A DNA stretch of 64,000 nucleotides, from positions 76,621,401 through 76,685,400 of the forward strand of contig JAQMRL010000004.1 in NCBI GenBank assembly GCA_035578175.1, read 5' to 3'. Source of the stretch: Catonia carolina (taxonomy: Eukaryota; Arthropoda; Insecta; Hemiptera; Achilidae). Both the position numbers and the translations under genes were made by a program. The notes under the pieces are model-generated. The model was not told the DNA's origin. It saw only the letters and a program-made list of their open reading frames with translations, and made no database searches. Below are positions 40,401 through 42,146 of this stretch, one piece after another (the first letter of the stretch is position 1; every line of letters begins with the position of its first letter).

Positions 40401-42146
40401 TTTCAAATCACCCATGGATACATAAAATAAACACATACAATAACATGATACACAGAGCATATATATACACATATAACAATAAAGAAAGATTTAATAAAGA
40501 AATAAATTATATTAAAGAAATAGCAAGAAATAACGGTTACAATAATATTTTCATAAACAGATTAATAAATAAATATTTACATAAAATCAATCAGAAAAAA
40601 ACACATCTATTACCATTAAACAATAAAGAAGAAATAAACAAAAATGGTAATAAATACATTACATATAATTACATAAATCATAGAATACATAAAATTACCA
40701 ATATATACGATAAAAATAAATACAAAATAGCATATAAACCCCAGTTTCCTATAAAATTTATTTTACAAAAACATAATATTAAAGCAAATGTAAATGATAA
40801 AGAAAAAGAAAATAATCAATTTAATTCATGTGGAATTTATAAAATTAAATGTAATGAATGTAATGAAATATATATCGGTAAAACCACCAGATCTTTTAAA
40901 AAACGGTTTACAGAACACTATTCTAACTATAAAAAAGGAAATCGAAAATTCTCCAATGTAACTGAACACATGATAAAAAATAAACACAATATGTCGAATA
41001 TAAAAAATCATCTAGAAATATTAGAAATAAATAACAAACAAAATGAAATTGAAATTCTGGAAAAATATTATATTTATAAATACAATAGCAGGGAGAAATT
41101 AATGAACACACAAATTGAATACGACAATCAACTGATTAAGTTGGCAAGACTGTTTTAAATATAAGAATCGACTATTCCTTATCTACCATGGTAGGAGCAG
41201 GAAGTTTTAAATTTTGACTTGTAATAAATGTTAATTTACTGAAGATGTGTACAAGATACACGAAAGCGCTATAAACATTGGTAAGTGTTTTATGTTACCG
41301 TATTCTGGTGGTTAGAAAATATATATTTCAATATATATATATATATATATACGAGGGCTATTCAGAAAGTAGGGAACGTTTTGTAAATAAACAAAAACTA
41401 TGTAAAAGAAAATTTTTTTATTATATACATCTGAAAGAGTGACTAAAATACTACTTTTCTACATAGTCACCAAGCAAATTGAGGCACTTGTCATAGCGGT
41501 GGACAAGCTTCAAAATTCCTTCGTCATAGAAATCCGCCGCCTGCGACCGCAGCCACTCAGTGACGCGCGCCCGGAGTTTTGGGACAGGCAAGGTGTGCTG
41601 CTCATTGACTTTCTCGAGCATGGTGCTACAATAAACTCTGATCGGTACTGCCAAACATTGCGCAACCTTAGAGCAGTTCAAAACAAGCGCCGAGGAAAGT
41701 TGTCGTCAAAAATTTTGTTTCTTCATGACAATGTCCGACCTCACACGGCAAACCGCACAAAAGAACTCCTTGATTCATTCAAATGGGAGGTTCTCTCTCT
41801 TTTTTTTTTTTTTTTTTTTTTTTATTTAAACCTACTTATGCTTAATAAGAAACAATTATTATTATTAAAGCGCGAATGCAAGCCGCAGGTCAAATTATGG
41901 AACCAATTTTTAGGAAAAATCTGCGGCTTGTATGCGGAACAATACGGTATATCGTATAAGATAAATATCGTATCTTACGTATCGTATAGGTGTGCACTCC
42001 GCCTAAGGGTGGATTGATTATTTTCAGAGTTTTTATAATTTACTTTTTGTTCACAGGATTTACCGTCGTTTATGGAGAATGTATTCAGACTTGTTAACGA
42101 TATCCGCTGTTACAGGTTATGTAACGGTAATGCTGCATCTCTTTAA
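1..42146 (+). CDS. XPO6: Exportin-6, 3' part of gene (11 exons, about 661 C-terminal residues)
   Basis: Exportin-6 is an importin-beta family karyopherin that carries actin-profilin out of the nucleus with Ran-GTP. Eleven exons (3-178, 3084-3171, 5529-5630, 8140-8429, 13336-13576, 17768-17974, 19356-19525, 23348-23542, 33639-33834, 35922-36152, 42057-42146) join in phase and give 661 codons plus a TAA. The product follows the C-terminal half of animal XPO6, whose human form is about 1,125 residues. Recognisable blocks are CLDCWITFVEYL, VAFGQSLTQTDI, WKLYHK, EIATAIYNMAAVDF and the terminal DLPSFMENVFRLVNDIRCYR. HEAT-repeat-like helices run throughout. The N-terminal part (Ran-binding side) lies upstream of the window. 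All introns are GT-AG, and most have been enlarged by transposons. No frameshift or stop interrupts the exons, so the gene looks functional. Confidence 0.95.
180..745. other. XPO6 intron 1, left part, no recognised feature
   Basis: AT-rich intronic sequence. I see no coding signal, RNA gene or repeat family shared with the rest of the window. Confidence 0.5.
748..2090 (+). mobile_element. mariner element, nearly intact (1.34 kb)
   Basis: The terminal inverted repeats are of the CGAGGGTTGTCCAAAAAGTA type, imperfectly mirrored at 2061-2090, with TA flanks at 746-747 and 2091-2092. The element carries one transposase gene in sense orientation. Its length and architecture are those of a complete mariner. 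It lies in XPO6 intron 1 in the same direction as the host gene. Confidence 0.92.
910..1992 (+). pseudogene. mariner transposase (DD34D) with one C-terminal nonsense codon
   Basis: This is a cut-and-paste transposase that acts on its own inverted repeats. The open frame from 805 ends at TAG 1930-1932, and the likely true start is ATG 910. Counted from 805, the catalytic residues are D204 (VTGDETW), D298 (LHDNARPH) and D333 (LAPSDFH), with 34 residues between the last two, the mariner signature. Two helix-turn-helix regions lie in residues 40-160, with the ERSGRP linker between them. After the TAG the same frame continues for 19 codons to a natural end, DYVEK then TAA at 1990-1992, so one nonsense substitution removes only the last 20 residues. 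The total of about 360 residues is close to the family norm. Confidence 0.88.
2093..3083. other. XPO6 intron 1, right part, no recognised feature
   Basis: AT-rich intron sequence between the mariner and exon 2. No ORF, RNA gene or shared repeat is visible. Confidence 0.45.
3084..3171 (+). CDS. XPO6: XPO6 exon (window exon 2)
   Basis: The acceptor is TTTTTCAG|G and the donor GAG|GTAAGC. The first base completes an Arg codon with the previous exon, and the exon ends in phase 0. The peptide RYKEVLITLAQGTLKKLQ matches the XPO6 segment that follows the conserved LDIW..LDYL block. This exon is only 88 bp, too short to show up as a long ORF. Confidence 0.88.
3265..3480 (+). mobile_element. HINE-like repeat, internal fragment
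   Basis: The sequence matches the middle of the HINE family seen full length at 15117-16062: the block with acacgaacattttcatca-type sequence, a CCGGAAGTAGTAG segment and a 'ctacaagatagggtaggcgcc'-like segment. Both element ends are missing. A related 3' end occurs at 4292-4370. Confidence 0.7.
3484..3720 (-). repeat. Interspersed repeat R3 (copy 1)
   Basis: The reverse complement of 3583-3645 resembles 43640-43700 and 62115-62185, each containing a 'taactcgctaac' core followed by a 'catgtttat' segment. The other two copies end in CCCTGTAT. The family is unidentified, probably a non-autonomous DNA element. Confidence 0.5.
4292..4370 (+). mobile_element. HINE-like repeat, degraded 3' end
   Basis: It keeps the GGTTGATTTTCATT block, the 3' subterminal motif TTGGCAAGAGAAA and a decayed terminal hairpin. 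It probably belonged to the same insertion as 3265-3480, later interrupted. Confidence 0.55.
4673..4840 (+). mobile_element. tRNA-derived SINE (family S1) with poly(A)
   Basis: The 5' part carries RNA polymerase III promoter motifs: a box A-like TGGCGTAGTTGG near 4685 and a box B GGTTCGAATCC near 4724. A non-tRNA body and an A-tail follow. It is flanked by an imperfect 12-bp target duplication (TCCTGTCATGGA / TCCTGTTATGGA at 4661-4672 and 4841-4852). A second copy lies at 14470-14642. The tRNA-like head is part of a retroposon and is not an independent tRNA gene. Confidence 0.85.
4853..5320 (-). pseudogene. RTE-like LINE, C-terminal ORF fragment
   Basis: The reverse strand encodes broken pieces of the segment typical of insect endonuclease/reverse-transcriptase LINE C-termini: GKIARSLGKRFRKETQLR, then in other frames a GRRDVGRLRKRW-like tail. 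Several frameshifts separate them. A related copy lies at 19850-20250. The SINE at 4673 is inserted at its edge. Confidence 0.6.
5529..5630 (+). CDS. XPO6: XPO6 exon (window exon 3)
   Basis: The exon has 34 codons between TTTTTTCAG and GTAAGT, in phase 0 on both sides. It is acidic at its start (DDLYDTDYNKY), like the corresponding acidic stretch of vertebrate XPO6, and continues with the helix MDLIAKIADLRRDETC. Confidence 0.85.
5788..6543 (+). mobile_element. mariner, internally deleted copy
   Basis: Inverted repeats of CGAGGGCTGTCCAGAAAGTC type lie at both ends, with TA flanks. Inside are remnants of the transposase N-terminus (MCAAIQNHPSSYEVRSVIRF, then after a frameshift KPIEIYRQICEVYGNDVF and EEERSGRP) joined to the extreme C-terminus (DFYDAGISKLVHRYDKC...DYVEK). 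The whole catalytic core is missing, so the copy could move only with help from another element. Confidence 0.88.
6691..7095 (-). mobile_element. (AAC)n-tailed short retroposon, family S3
   Basis: A repeat of about 400 bp that recurs at least eight times in the window. On its own strand it ends in a run of AAC units after GACCTAAACAAC, preceded by AGGTTCAAACCAGCC, which resembles a box B. There are no terminal inverted repeats. It carries an open frame of about 74 codons (6688-6912) also open in other copies. I treat it as SINE-like because of the simple tail and the absence of inverted ends. Confidence 0.65.
7100..7975. other. XPO6 intron 3, no clear gene
   Basis: AT-rich sequence. The left end of the piggyBac-like MITE whose right end is at 8060 should lie here, but I could not place it. 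Confidence 0.35.
7984..8060 (-). mobile_element. piggyBac-like MITE, one end (P4)
   Basis: Read on the minus strand, the end starts after TTAA (8061-8064) with CACTTTGAAG and then carries two related palindromic motifs, CCCGAGCTATTCTTGGG (8028-8044) and CCCGAGGTATACTCGGG (7984-8000, plus-strand spelling). Three other elements in this window have the same layout. The opposite end was not found. Confidence 0.5.
8140..8429 (+). CDS. XPO6: XPO6 exon (window exon 4)
   Basis: The acceptor is GTTACAG|ATG and the donor GTTAGT at 8430; the exon ends in phase 2 and its last two bases complete a Leu codon with exon 5. It encodes about 96 residues beginning MELWQSSYTPYYQLL. This is the least conserved part of the gene. 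The assignment rests on the phase fit at both junctions and on position. A Helentron-type repeat begins about 22 bp after the donor, so the open frame past 8429 is read-through into that repeat. Confidence 0.82.
8589..8643 (+). repeat. (TG)n microsatellite inside HINE
   Basis: Two TG tracts separated by a short CAAGTATAGC segment. The same tract sits at the same position of the other HINE copies with varying length. Confidence 0.9.
8959..9899 (+). mobile_element. pogo/Tigger-like element, internally deleted
   Basis: The ends read CAGTTGAACCCGGTTTTAAC on the left and its relative on the right (complement CAGTCGAACTCGCTTACAGC), flanked by TA; CAGT-GAAC-CG ends are typical of pogo/Tigger elements. 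The interior keeps a degraded transposase C-terminus near 9390-9640: an acidic stretch EEATEQEEDEVEDT, a stop, then a helical LRFLRHRETLRRGF segment. It is inserted in a HINE at 8452-10363. Confidence 0.72.
10515..10916 (-). mobile_element. HINE-like repeat, 5' half
   Basis: Reverse-complement match to the first 400 bp of the HINE consensus, including the GGGGGTCT and CTTCCGGTTG blocks and the terminal GGTAAGAGAAAGT. The microsatellite is short. It lies next to the full copy at 10918-11900. Confidence 0.75.
10918..11900 (-). mobile_element. HINE-like (DINE-1 type) element, full length
   Basis: On the minus strand it runs from AGAGAAAGT/TTACCATTATGAATATATAGG at 11900 to the terminal hairpin at about 10922-10940. 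Length is about 980 bp, with an (AC)n tract at 11729-11763 in plus-strand spelling. No ORF of significance is present; the family is non-coding. Confidence 0.78.
11729..11763 (+). repeat. (AC)n microsatellite inside HINE
   Basis: A pure AC run inside the minus-strand HINE. Short ORFs that cross it on both strands are artefacts of the repeat. Confidence 0.92.
12110..12482 (+). mobile_element. (AAC)n-tailed short retroposon, family S3
   Basis: Plus-strand copy of the repeat at 6691-7095, ending GACCTAAACAACAACAAC. The shared short frame is open from 12263 (MNFIIQPDAVVNEVKVSFAE...). Confidence 0.65.
12640..13230 (-). pseudogene. LINE reverse-transcriptase ORF, C-terminal fragment
   Basis: The minus strand encodes a block common at the C-terminus of RTE-like insect LINE proteins: VWTIKKINLEKIQAFEMWCY, a helix with MDRVIYTDVLDIM, and KKRKLQYLRQVL. 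Stops and frameshifts are present, and the rest of the element is missing. Confidence 0.6.
13336..13576 (+). CDS. XPO6: XPO6 exon (window exon 5)
   Basis: The acceptor is CTGTTACAG|A and the donor AAC|GTAAGT. The exon encodes two helical repeats (FLNALSSWVSASKTEEGLED, PLQRAAASLLTGITTLPRSI) that line up with the XPO6 region containing LQAYSHWLA and HLLVSLATTVRP in vertebrates. It ends in phase 0. Confidence 0.92.
13850..14228 (+). mobile_element. (AAC)n-tailed short retroposon, family S3 (diverged)
   Basis: The same order of blocks as the copy at 42347-42742, from the 'ttaaattatttgcactcgat' start to GACGACCTAAACAA. It is more mutated, and the shared short frame is broken. Confidence 0.6.
14263..14820. 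mobile_element. hAT-like MITE with nested SINE
   Basis: The ends CAGCCCCGGCTCTAGG and CCTAGGGCCGGAGCTG-like sequence are inverted repeats. A perfect 8-bp target duplication, TATAGAGC, flanks the element (14255-14262 and 14821-14828), as expected for hAT. It has no coding capacity. An S1 SINE is inserted at 14470-14642. Confidence 0.82.
14470..14642 (+). mobile_element. tRNA-derived SINE (family S1), 5' truncated, poly(A)
   Basis: Box B GGTTCGAATCC is at about 14506, the body matches 4673-4840, and about 28 A residues end the copy. The target duplication CCCTATAT flanks it (14462-14469, 14643-14650). The long, clean A-tail and exact duplication suggest recent insertion. Confidence 0.88.
15117..16062 (+). 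mobile_element. HINE-like (DINE-1 type) element, reference full-length copy
   Basis: In order it has: 5' subterminal motif ACTTTCTCTTGCC, a short hairpin (CCTATAT/ATATAGG), a block rich in gttttcaccggatcta-type sequence, a (TG)n tract at 15256-15282, two AT-rich blocks with repeated 'ctacaacttttattt' inverted segments, 3' subterminal motif GGCAAGAGAAAGT, and the terminal stem-loop GTGTGAGTGTTTCACAC followed by T residues. Paired subterminal motifs, a microsatellite and a 3' stem-loop are the described architecture of Drosophila DINE-1 and other Helentron-associated elements. There is no target-site duplication and no ORF. Confidence 0.75.
16418..17362 (+). mobile_element. mariner-like element, catalytic-core deletion (copy A)
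   Basis: The inverted repeats are near-identical (GGGTGATTCAAAAAGAGCGC at both ends). It is about 945 bp. A sister copy at 53602-54532 has the same ends but a different deletion. It is inserted inside a TTAA-flanked MITE. Confidence 0.9.
16583..17257 (+). CDS. Mariner-like transposase, in-frame core deletion (224 aa), open from ATG to stop
   Basis: The protein starts MEKFTIAQRVLIVKTFYQSG and keeps both helix-turn-helix modules of the N-terminal DNA-binding domain (residues about 1-130, with a GRRRSGR linker near 65-72) and the first catalytic Asp (IIFSDEA). It then jumps directly to the C-terminal LKSLVYANKPRN segment. The second and third catalytic Asp residues, still present in the sister copy at 54085-54215, are gone, so it cannot cut DNA. 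The junction keeps the frame, and there is no other stop before the natural C-terminus (GGHMHDIIFHT). It could still bind its terminal repeats. Whether it is expressed is unknown. Confidence 0.75.
   Translation: MEKFTIAQRVLIVKTFYQSGESYAATVRRLRGTLGRNEAPNESTVHRLMKKFFETGSTVDLKSSGRRRSGRTEQNVALVRDSVAVSPEKSIRRRSQQLGLRCSSVRRILRYDLQYHPYKIQLTQHLKVADHQKRRQFVDWVLRKRQDDDTFANKIIFSDEAGHLKSLVYANKPRNINDLKEEIRRVIGQMEVETCRALISNFMDRVNACQRSRGGHMHDIIFHT
17768..17974 (+). CDS. XPO6: XPO6 exon (window exon 6)
   Basis: The exon has 69 codons between CTTTAG and GTGAGT, phase 0 on both sides. It starts TWQLVQLSLVRCVLFWNWD and ends ESKKLFFSAIQ, matching the conserved XPO6 segment around the 'ALSNILLLPWP' helix and the following regulatory loop. 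The acceptor lies only 32 bp downstream of the right end of a piggyBac-like MITE. Confidence 0.88.
18043..18118 (+). repeat. Short interspersed repeat R4 (copy 1)
   Basis: The reverse complement matches 46650-46735 (shared 'gatactgaagtcacgag' and 'ggctgtgaggaaggga' segments). Unidentified family. It abuts the truncated mariner-like transposase that follows. Confidence 0.5.
18119..19042 (+). pseudogene. mariner-like element, 5' truncated, with DD46D-type transposase relic
   Basis: The frame 18099-18878 encodes the transposase from its second helix-turn-helix (LQIPQPTVWKILRKRL) through the catalytic domain: ISDECNF, VQDGASPHWH and SPDLMPCDF. The N-terminal third is missing. A frameshift near 18850 hides the true end (AHIEHL, stop 18919-18921). 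The right terminal repeat near 19020-19042 resembles that of the intact element at 21738-23092, so the two are cousins. There are 46 residues between the second Asp and that of PCD. Confidence 0.8.
19356..19525 (+). CDS. XPO6: XPO6 exon (window exon 7)
   Basis: The acceptor is TTTTTCAG|CCG and the donor AAAT|GTAAGT; the exon ends in phase 2. It encodes PVLEQSVNEFPQLIL, then SEDILNFFLESFKLF and FTYSSIKTFLTVYQ, matching the XPO6 helix pair 'EMLSFFLTLFRGL...IIQTFLNMF'. Confidence 0.92.
19606..19675 (+). mobile_element. (AAC)n-tailed retroposon, 3' fragment
   Basis: Only the last 70 bp of family S3 remain: TTTACTAAGTAAACCTC, then GGTTCAAACCAGCC and an AAC-rich tail. Confidence 0.6.
19850..20250 (-). 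pseudogene. RTE-like LINE, C-terminal ORF fragment (second copy)
   Basis: The reverse strand encodes GSETWVSLQRNESRIQAAEM and RFLRGVKGCTRLD, a widely recognised LINE C-terminal motif set, then in another frame GKRGLGRPKKRW. It is related to the fragment at 4853-5320. It is truncated and frameshifted. Confidence 0.68.
20755..21062 (+). mobile_element. tRNA-derived SINE (family S2)
   Basis: Box A-like GGTCTAGAGGTAAAG and box B GGTTCAAATCC (near 20830) lie in a tRNA-like head containing the TCAGCTGTTTAACAGCTGA hairpin. A body with GGAATGGTCGGCCTGGG follows. Other copies are at 45668-45958 and 59677-59951, with a 3' fragment at 46738-46812. Confidence 0.78.
21065..21735. other. XPO6 intron 7 segment, no recognised feature
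   Basis: AT-rich intron sequence between a SINE and the mariner-like element. No gene or shared repeat seen. Confidence 0.4.
21738..23092 (-). mobile_element. Mariner-like element, complete (1.36 kb), antisense to XPO6
   Basis: The inverted repeats of CAGMGTGATTCWATAAGATGG type extend over about 30 bp at both ends, with TA duplications at 21736-21737 and 23093-23094. It contains one uninterrupted transposase gene. It is the best candidate in the window for a recently active element. Confidence 0.93.
21866..22951 (-). CDS. Mariner-like transposase, intact ORF (361 aa)
   Basis: The protein has two helix-turn-helix modules (about residues 20-65 and 95-120) separated by the GRPR linker. The DDE catalytic domain follows: D163 (VIFSDEATFHLSG), D250 (IFQQDGAPPHW) and D297 (LTPCDIFLWG). 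The last two are 46 residues apart, or 41 if D292 of SPDL is used. A likely start is M17 or M20 rather than the first ATG. Compared with the relative at 18119 the linker after the second helix-turn-helix is about 5 residues shorter (WRVLYKPYRLQ), which could be a small in-frame deletion. No stop or frameshift is present, and the C-terminus GGGHIEHL is complete. Confidence 0.9.
   Translation of the reverse strand: MLPSAAQPCTASVVSKMAAMEHKIFCVCEYSRTESATAVQRAFRLKFNVEPPTRKSIYHWNKQFDETGSLCKGKSPGRPRISEQNVERVRTSLERSRMKSTRRVSMELGLPQTTVWRVLYKPYRLQMLQALRRGDKIRRVEFCDRMLQHMEDELFLPPVIFSDEATFHLSGKVNRHNVRIWGLQNPHVTVEHERDSPKVNVFCTLSLTKVYGPFFFDENTVTGETYLRMLQNWLVPQMNEDSGDYIFQQDGAPPHWHRNVRRFLNESIRQRWIGRMANDDSALQFWPPRSPDLTPCDIFLWGFVKSAVYIPPLPTNLNELRNRITAAVNSVTQDMRQRVWDEFSYRLDVVRAAGGGHIEHL
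23348..23542 (+). CDS. XPO6: XPO6 exon (window exon 8)
   Basis: The acceptor is GTTTCAG|G and the donor AAAAG|GTAATT; the exon ends in phase 2. Its peptide includes LLELLKIIIEHPANTYKQF and LCLDQIYPHIANIPSPQI, strongly similar to the XPO6 block 'KFLKILQVVVQEPGQVFKPF...CMEQVYPIIAERPSP'. A tandemly duplicated repeat starts about 20 bp after the donor. Confidence 0.94.
23564..23920 (+). repeat. Tandem duplication of host flank plus HINE 5' end
   Basis: The segment starting GTACTCTGAAGTGTTTACTG recurs at 23564, 23736 and 23905, giving units of 172 and 169 bp. Each unit contains the first 125 bp of the HINE family (ACTCTCTTGCC to the aaaatcatgttttta stretch). The third unit is cut by the LINE at about 23920-28477 and continues at 28478. 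Confidence 0.85.
24248..25324 (+). CDS. LINE ORF1 protein with coiled coil and SGNH hydrolase-like domain
   Basis: The protein is 358 residues. Residues about 30-115 form a charged heptad-rich coiled coil, then comes a low-complexity Asn run (NNNNNNNN), then from about residue 165 an SGNH/GDSL-like fold: block I VLVLADSHGRG, block III IIGGTNDIS, and a terminal HGLHLNQSGK that supplies the catalytic-type His. ORF1 proteins of CR1-clade LINEs are known to carry such esterase domains; the role in retrotransposition is not settled. The frame is intact, and it overlaps the upstream part of the ORF2 frame by 28 nt. Confidence 0.82.
   Translation: MLRMASKIGTLGKNKTSPAVTRSKINITSPISLESKVAKLIEEQKNIRESIINSNKQNEDIRNKLEQEIASLKEIIKINENDHKVEIIKLMEANKILENEIKLVNLKLKNVVGLNNNNNNNNSKINNTSKTKSNSMVKNDPKKLLYSEALGSKKATKINNKNKNKVLVLADSHGRGCCDLLNKKLNDFDVSVVFKPNAPLKEVVKSAKDDLKTLTKNDHLIIIGGTNDISSKNFQNTPQILKTIEELVPMSNKTNLIINTIPVRHDKPELNKVINKLNRDIHKKINSLENKTVNRIKINFINERLNRTNYTNHGLHLNQSGKNVLCDRIASLVTCKLPDKLKAKESFLMSWLKQGVKR
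25297..28354 (+). pseudogene. LINE ORF2: endonuclease plus reverse transcriptase, two frameshifts
   Basis: The first part (25297-26007) encodes an APE-type endonuclease (SILHQNIQYLGNK near its start, GVYRSPNG, VVLGDFNVN). A single-base shift near 25995-26005 moves the frame, and the second part (from 26049) continues with DNIL and SDHGYQV of the endonuclease and then the reverse transcriptase: AVFLDLSKAFDCV, GVPQGSVLGPILFLLYIN and LLFADDTSVIS (catalytic Asp pair). A second shift near 28299 alters the last 15 or so residues. No other stops occur in the 3 kb, so inactivation is recent. ORF2 may start without its own early ATG, using the overlap with ORF1. Confidence 0.88.
28506..29415 (+). mobile_element. 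HINE-like element (nearly complete)
   Basis: It begins with ACTCTCTTGCC directly after the LINE target flank and ends with the subterminal GGCAAGAGAAAGT and hairpin TGTGTGAGTGTTTTACAC. The microsatellite is reduced to one short TG run. It is the third, complete unit of the tandem array at 23564-23920. Confidence 0.76.
29416..29770. repeat. Intronic segment with (GAGT)n(CAGT)n microsatellite
   Basis: Unannotated intron sequence that includes a tetranucleotide tract at about 29614-29648 in which GAGT units switch to CAGT units. No gene seen. Confidence 0.5.
29774..30449 (+). mobile_element. piggyBac-like MITE (P2), 676 bp
   Basis: It is flanked by TTAA on both sides (29770-29773, 30450-30453), with ends CCCTTTTACGTGTAGG and, in complement, CCCTTTGACGTGTAAGG. 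Left subterminal palindromes TAACGATATATCGTTA (29791-29806, perfect) and TAACGATCTATCGGTA (29835-29850) form the pair described for P1. It is non-coding. Confidence 0.8.
32277..33280 (-). pseudogene. Mariner-like transposase with nonsense codons
   Basis: Two frames on the minus strand belong together: 33236-32952 (helix-turn-helix region, PRSGRPVSVTSEE and STELGISDRSVRRMLSTLKI) and 32885-32277 (catalytic region, LWSDKATFKLNGRINRHN, IWQQDGATPHYG and FTPCDFAMWG, ending ENNGGHFEQFN). They are separated by one TGA where the relatives have Arg (near 32953), in the same frame. A second stop lies upstream near 33262. There are 40 residues between the second Asp and that of PCD. Confidence 0.82.
33463..33474 (+). 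repeat. Poly(C) run
   Basis: Twelve consecutive C residues inside the right arm of the 3 kb mariner-like element. Confidence 0.9.
33639..33834 (+). CDS. XPO6: XPO6 exon (window exon 9)
   Basis: The acceptor is GTTGCAG|C and the donor AAG|GTAACC; the exon ends in phase 0. It encodes LLQKWHYFYSGTLLG, then VAFGQSLTQTDIRVFAQNLH and NNKWKLYHK, one of the best-conserved XPO6 stretches. The preceding intron is about 10 kb. Confidence 0.95.
33873..34556 (-). mobile_element. (AAC)n-tailed retroposon S3, interrupted by a hAT-like fragment
   Basis: The S3 3' end (TTGTTTAAGTCGTCAGCTG) is at 33873-33915 and the rest at 34297-34556. The break coincides with a 380-bp hAT-like segment flanked by an imperfect 8-bp duplication (CTCTAAAG / TTCCAGAG). 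The S3 donor sequence lies immediately after XPO6 exon 9. Confidence 0.6.
33916..34296 (+). mobile_element. hAT-like (ZBED5-type) element fragment
   Basis: The left end GGTTCCCAAATGGGGAAG is typical of hAT terminal regions. Inside (about 34090-34240) lies a recognisable hAT transposase C-terminal stretch, LYLTFSSTYLCEKVLPALVA then IKTKY, close to the 'TYLCEKGFSALVAIKTKYR' motif of ZBED5-like proteins. It is heavily deleted. Confidence 0.58.
34562..34770 (-). mobile_element. (AAC)n-tailed retroposon S3, truncated copy
   Basis: A second S3 copy directly after the first: GTTGTTTAGGTCAACAGCCG to the CACCACAAGGTTTGGCTG block. It lacks the 5' half. Confidence 0.62.
34919..35896 (+). mobile_element. 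Fold-back mariner (family F1), 978 bp
   Basis: The ends CGAGGCGTATTTTTAAAGTA are flanked by TA. The left 258 bp (34919-35176) are the inverted complement of the right end (about 35626-35896), including antisense coding for the transposase C-terminus. The 5' UTR and N-terminal domain of the original element are absent. Between the arms lies the catalytic segment in sense orientation. The right end stops 25 bp before the XPO6 exon 10 acceptor. Confidence 0.9.
35180..35790 (+). pseudogene. mariner transposase catalytic fragment (in fold-back F1)
   Basis: The sense frame from about 35196 holds IVTGDETWISHFTPESKQQS and LFLRDNARPHTA (first and second catalytic Asp). A TGA at 35535-35537 and later frameshifts break the link to the C-terminus (SFYEEGFQNLVVRYDKC...NYVEK, stop near 35798). 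The DNA-binding domain is missing. Confidence 0.82.
35922..36152 (+). CDS. XPO6: XPO6 exon (window exon 10)
   Basis: The exon has 77 codons between GTTTCAG and GTAAGT, phase 0 on both sides. It encodes FLGEFLTVLINNLVDKSHAL and EIATAIYNMAAVDFNTFF, near-identical in pattern to the end of vertebrate XPO6. A fold-back mariner ends just 25 bp upstream of the acceptor, so the branch point probably lies inside the transposon. Confidence 0.95.
36799..37691 (-). mobile_element. piggyBac-like MITE (P3), 893 bp
   Basis: The ends CCCTTTCAGTGCCA are inverted at 36799 and 37691. TTAA precedes the left end (36795-36798) but is lost at the right. Subterminal palindromes at the right end are GGCCGATTCGATCGGCC (37617-37633, perfect) and GGCCGATTGAATCAGCC (37660-37676). 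It is non-coding. Confidence 0.72.
37740..39158 (+). pseudogene. Penelope-like retroelement ORF (RT + GIY-YIG), 5' truncated, one nonsense
   Basis: Penelope-like elements encode a telomerase-related reverse transcriptase fused to a GIY-YIG endonuclease. Here the RT starts in the middle (APTYIIAKVMDKVLRKYI), with DISNMYTNIPL, LAMGSPLSPIMSEIYIQKFE and the catalytic YVDDILVIYD. A single TAA (38274-38276) interrupts the frame, which resumes in the same phase (KFTYELEQDNMINFLDIIVK). The GIY-YIG domain follows: GIYKINCSDCNFCYIGKTNR and SFKKRFSEHY. The stop at 39156-39158 is natural. The N-terminal RT fingers are missing. Confidence 0.9.
39311..39362 (+). ncRNA. Hammerhead ribozyme motif in Penelope 3' region
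   Basis: Core CTGATGA (39320-39326), stem II GTCTC-CGAGG-GAGAC (39328-39342), GAAA (39343-39346), a 4-nt stem III GATC (39347-39350), then UU and a short stem I (TTC with GAA). Hammerheads are known in Penelope-like elements. The match to CUGANGA...GAAA with a perfect stem II is strong; activity is inferred. Confidence 0.68.
39463..39500 (+). repeat. (AT)n microsatellite
   Basis: AT dinucleotide tract between the two Penelope-like elements. A second AT tract lies at about 41332-41350, on the other side of the second element. Confidence 0.85.
39610..39660 (-). ncRNA. Hammerhead ribozyme motif, inverted arm copy
   Basis: Exact inverted counterpart of the motif at 41227-41282: core CTGAAGA at 39641-39647 (minus strand), GAAA at 39621-39624, stem III GCGC at 39617-39620. 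Confidence 0.6.
40160..41158 (+). pseudogene. Penelope-like RT C-terminal part plus GIY-YIG endonuclease
   Basis: The open frame enters at LLWVRYVDDILVIYNE, the RT catalytic motif, and continues uninterrupted through NFLDIKIQ and DIYRKPHVTNNTINRFSNHP to the GIY-YIG nuclease (GIYKIKCNECNEIYIGKTTR, SFKKRFTEHY) and its stop at 41156-41158. The upstream two-thirds of the RT is missing because the inverted arm replaces it; the ATG at 40067 lies in the junction and is not a real start. The copy differs strongly from the one at 37740, so it is another Penelope lineage. Confidence 0.87.
41227..41282 (+). ncRNA. Hammerhead ribozyme motif in second Penelope element
   Basis: Core CTGAAGA (41239-41245; position 7 is variable in hammerheads), stem II GTGTA-CAAGA-TACAC, GAAA (41262-41265), 4-nt self-complementary stem III GCGC (41266-41269), TA, then stem I TAAA pairing with TTTA and CATT with AATG around a bulge. 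Confidence 0.65.
41352..41797 (+). mobile_element. Fold-back mariner (family F2), right end lost
   Basis: The left terminal repeat CGAGGGCTATTCAGAAAGTA is followed by about 215 bp that are the inverted complement of the element's 3' end (antisense DYVEK...VTEWLRSQ). A junction near 41571 leads into sense catalytic coding (FWDRQGVLLIDFLEHGATIN ... LFLHDNVRPHTANRTKELLD). The copy stops in a poly(T) tract at about 41797, so its right arm is missing. Confidence 0.85.
41800..42056. other. XPO6 intron 10, 3' part, with short inverted repeat
   Basis: It contains GCGAATGCAAGCCGCAG at about 41870 and its near-complement CTGCGGCTTGTATGCGG at about 41920, then a segment with repeated ATCGTAT units. No gene. 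It may be the remnant of an unidentified element. Confidence 0.4.
42057..42146 (+). CDS. XPO6: XPO6 terminal coding exon
   Basis: The acceptor is TTCACAG|GAT. The exon has 29 codons, DLPSFMENVFRLVNDIRCYR then LCNGNAASL, followed by TAA at 42144-42146. This is the diagnostic XPO6 C-terminus. The 3' UTR follows. I see no canonical AATAAA in the next 100 bp, only AT-rich variants such as ATTAAA near 42230. Confidence 0.95.
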   Translation, partial: DLPSFMENVFRLVNDIRCYRLCNGNAASL

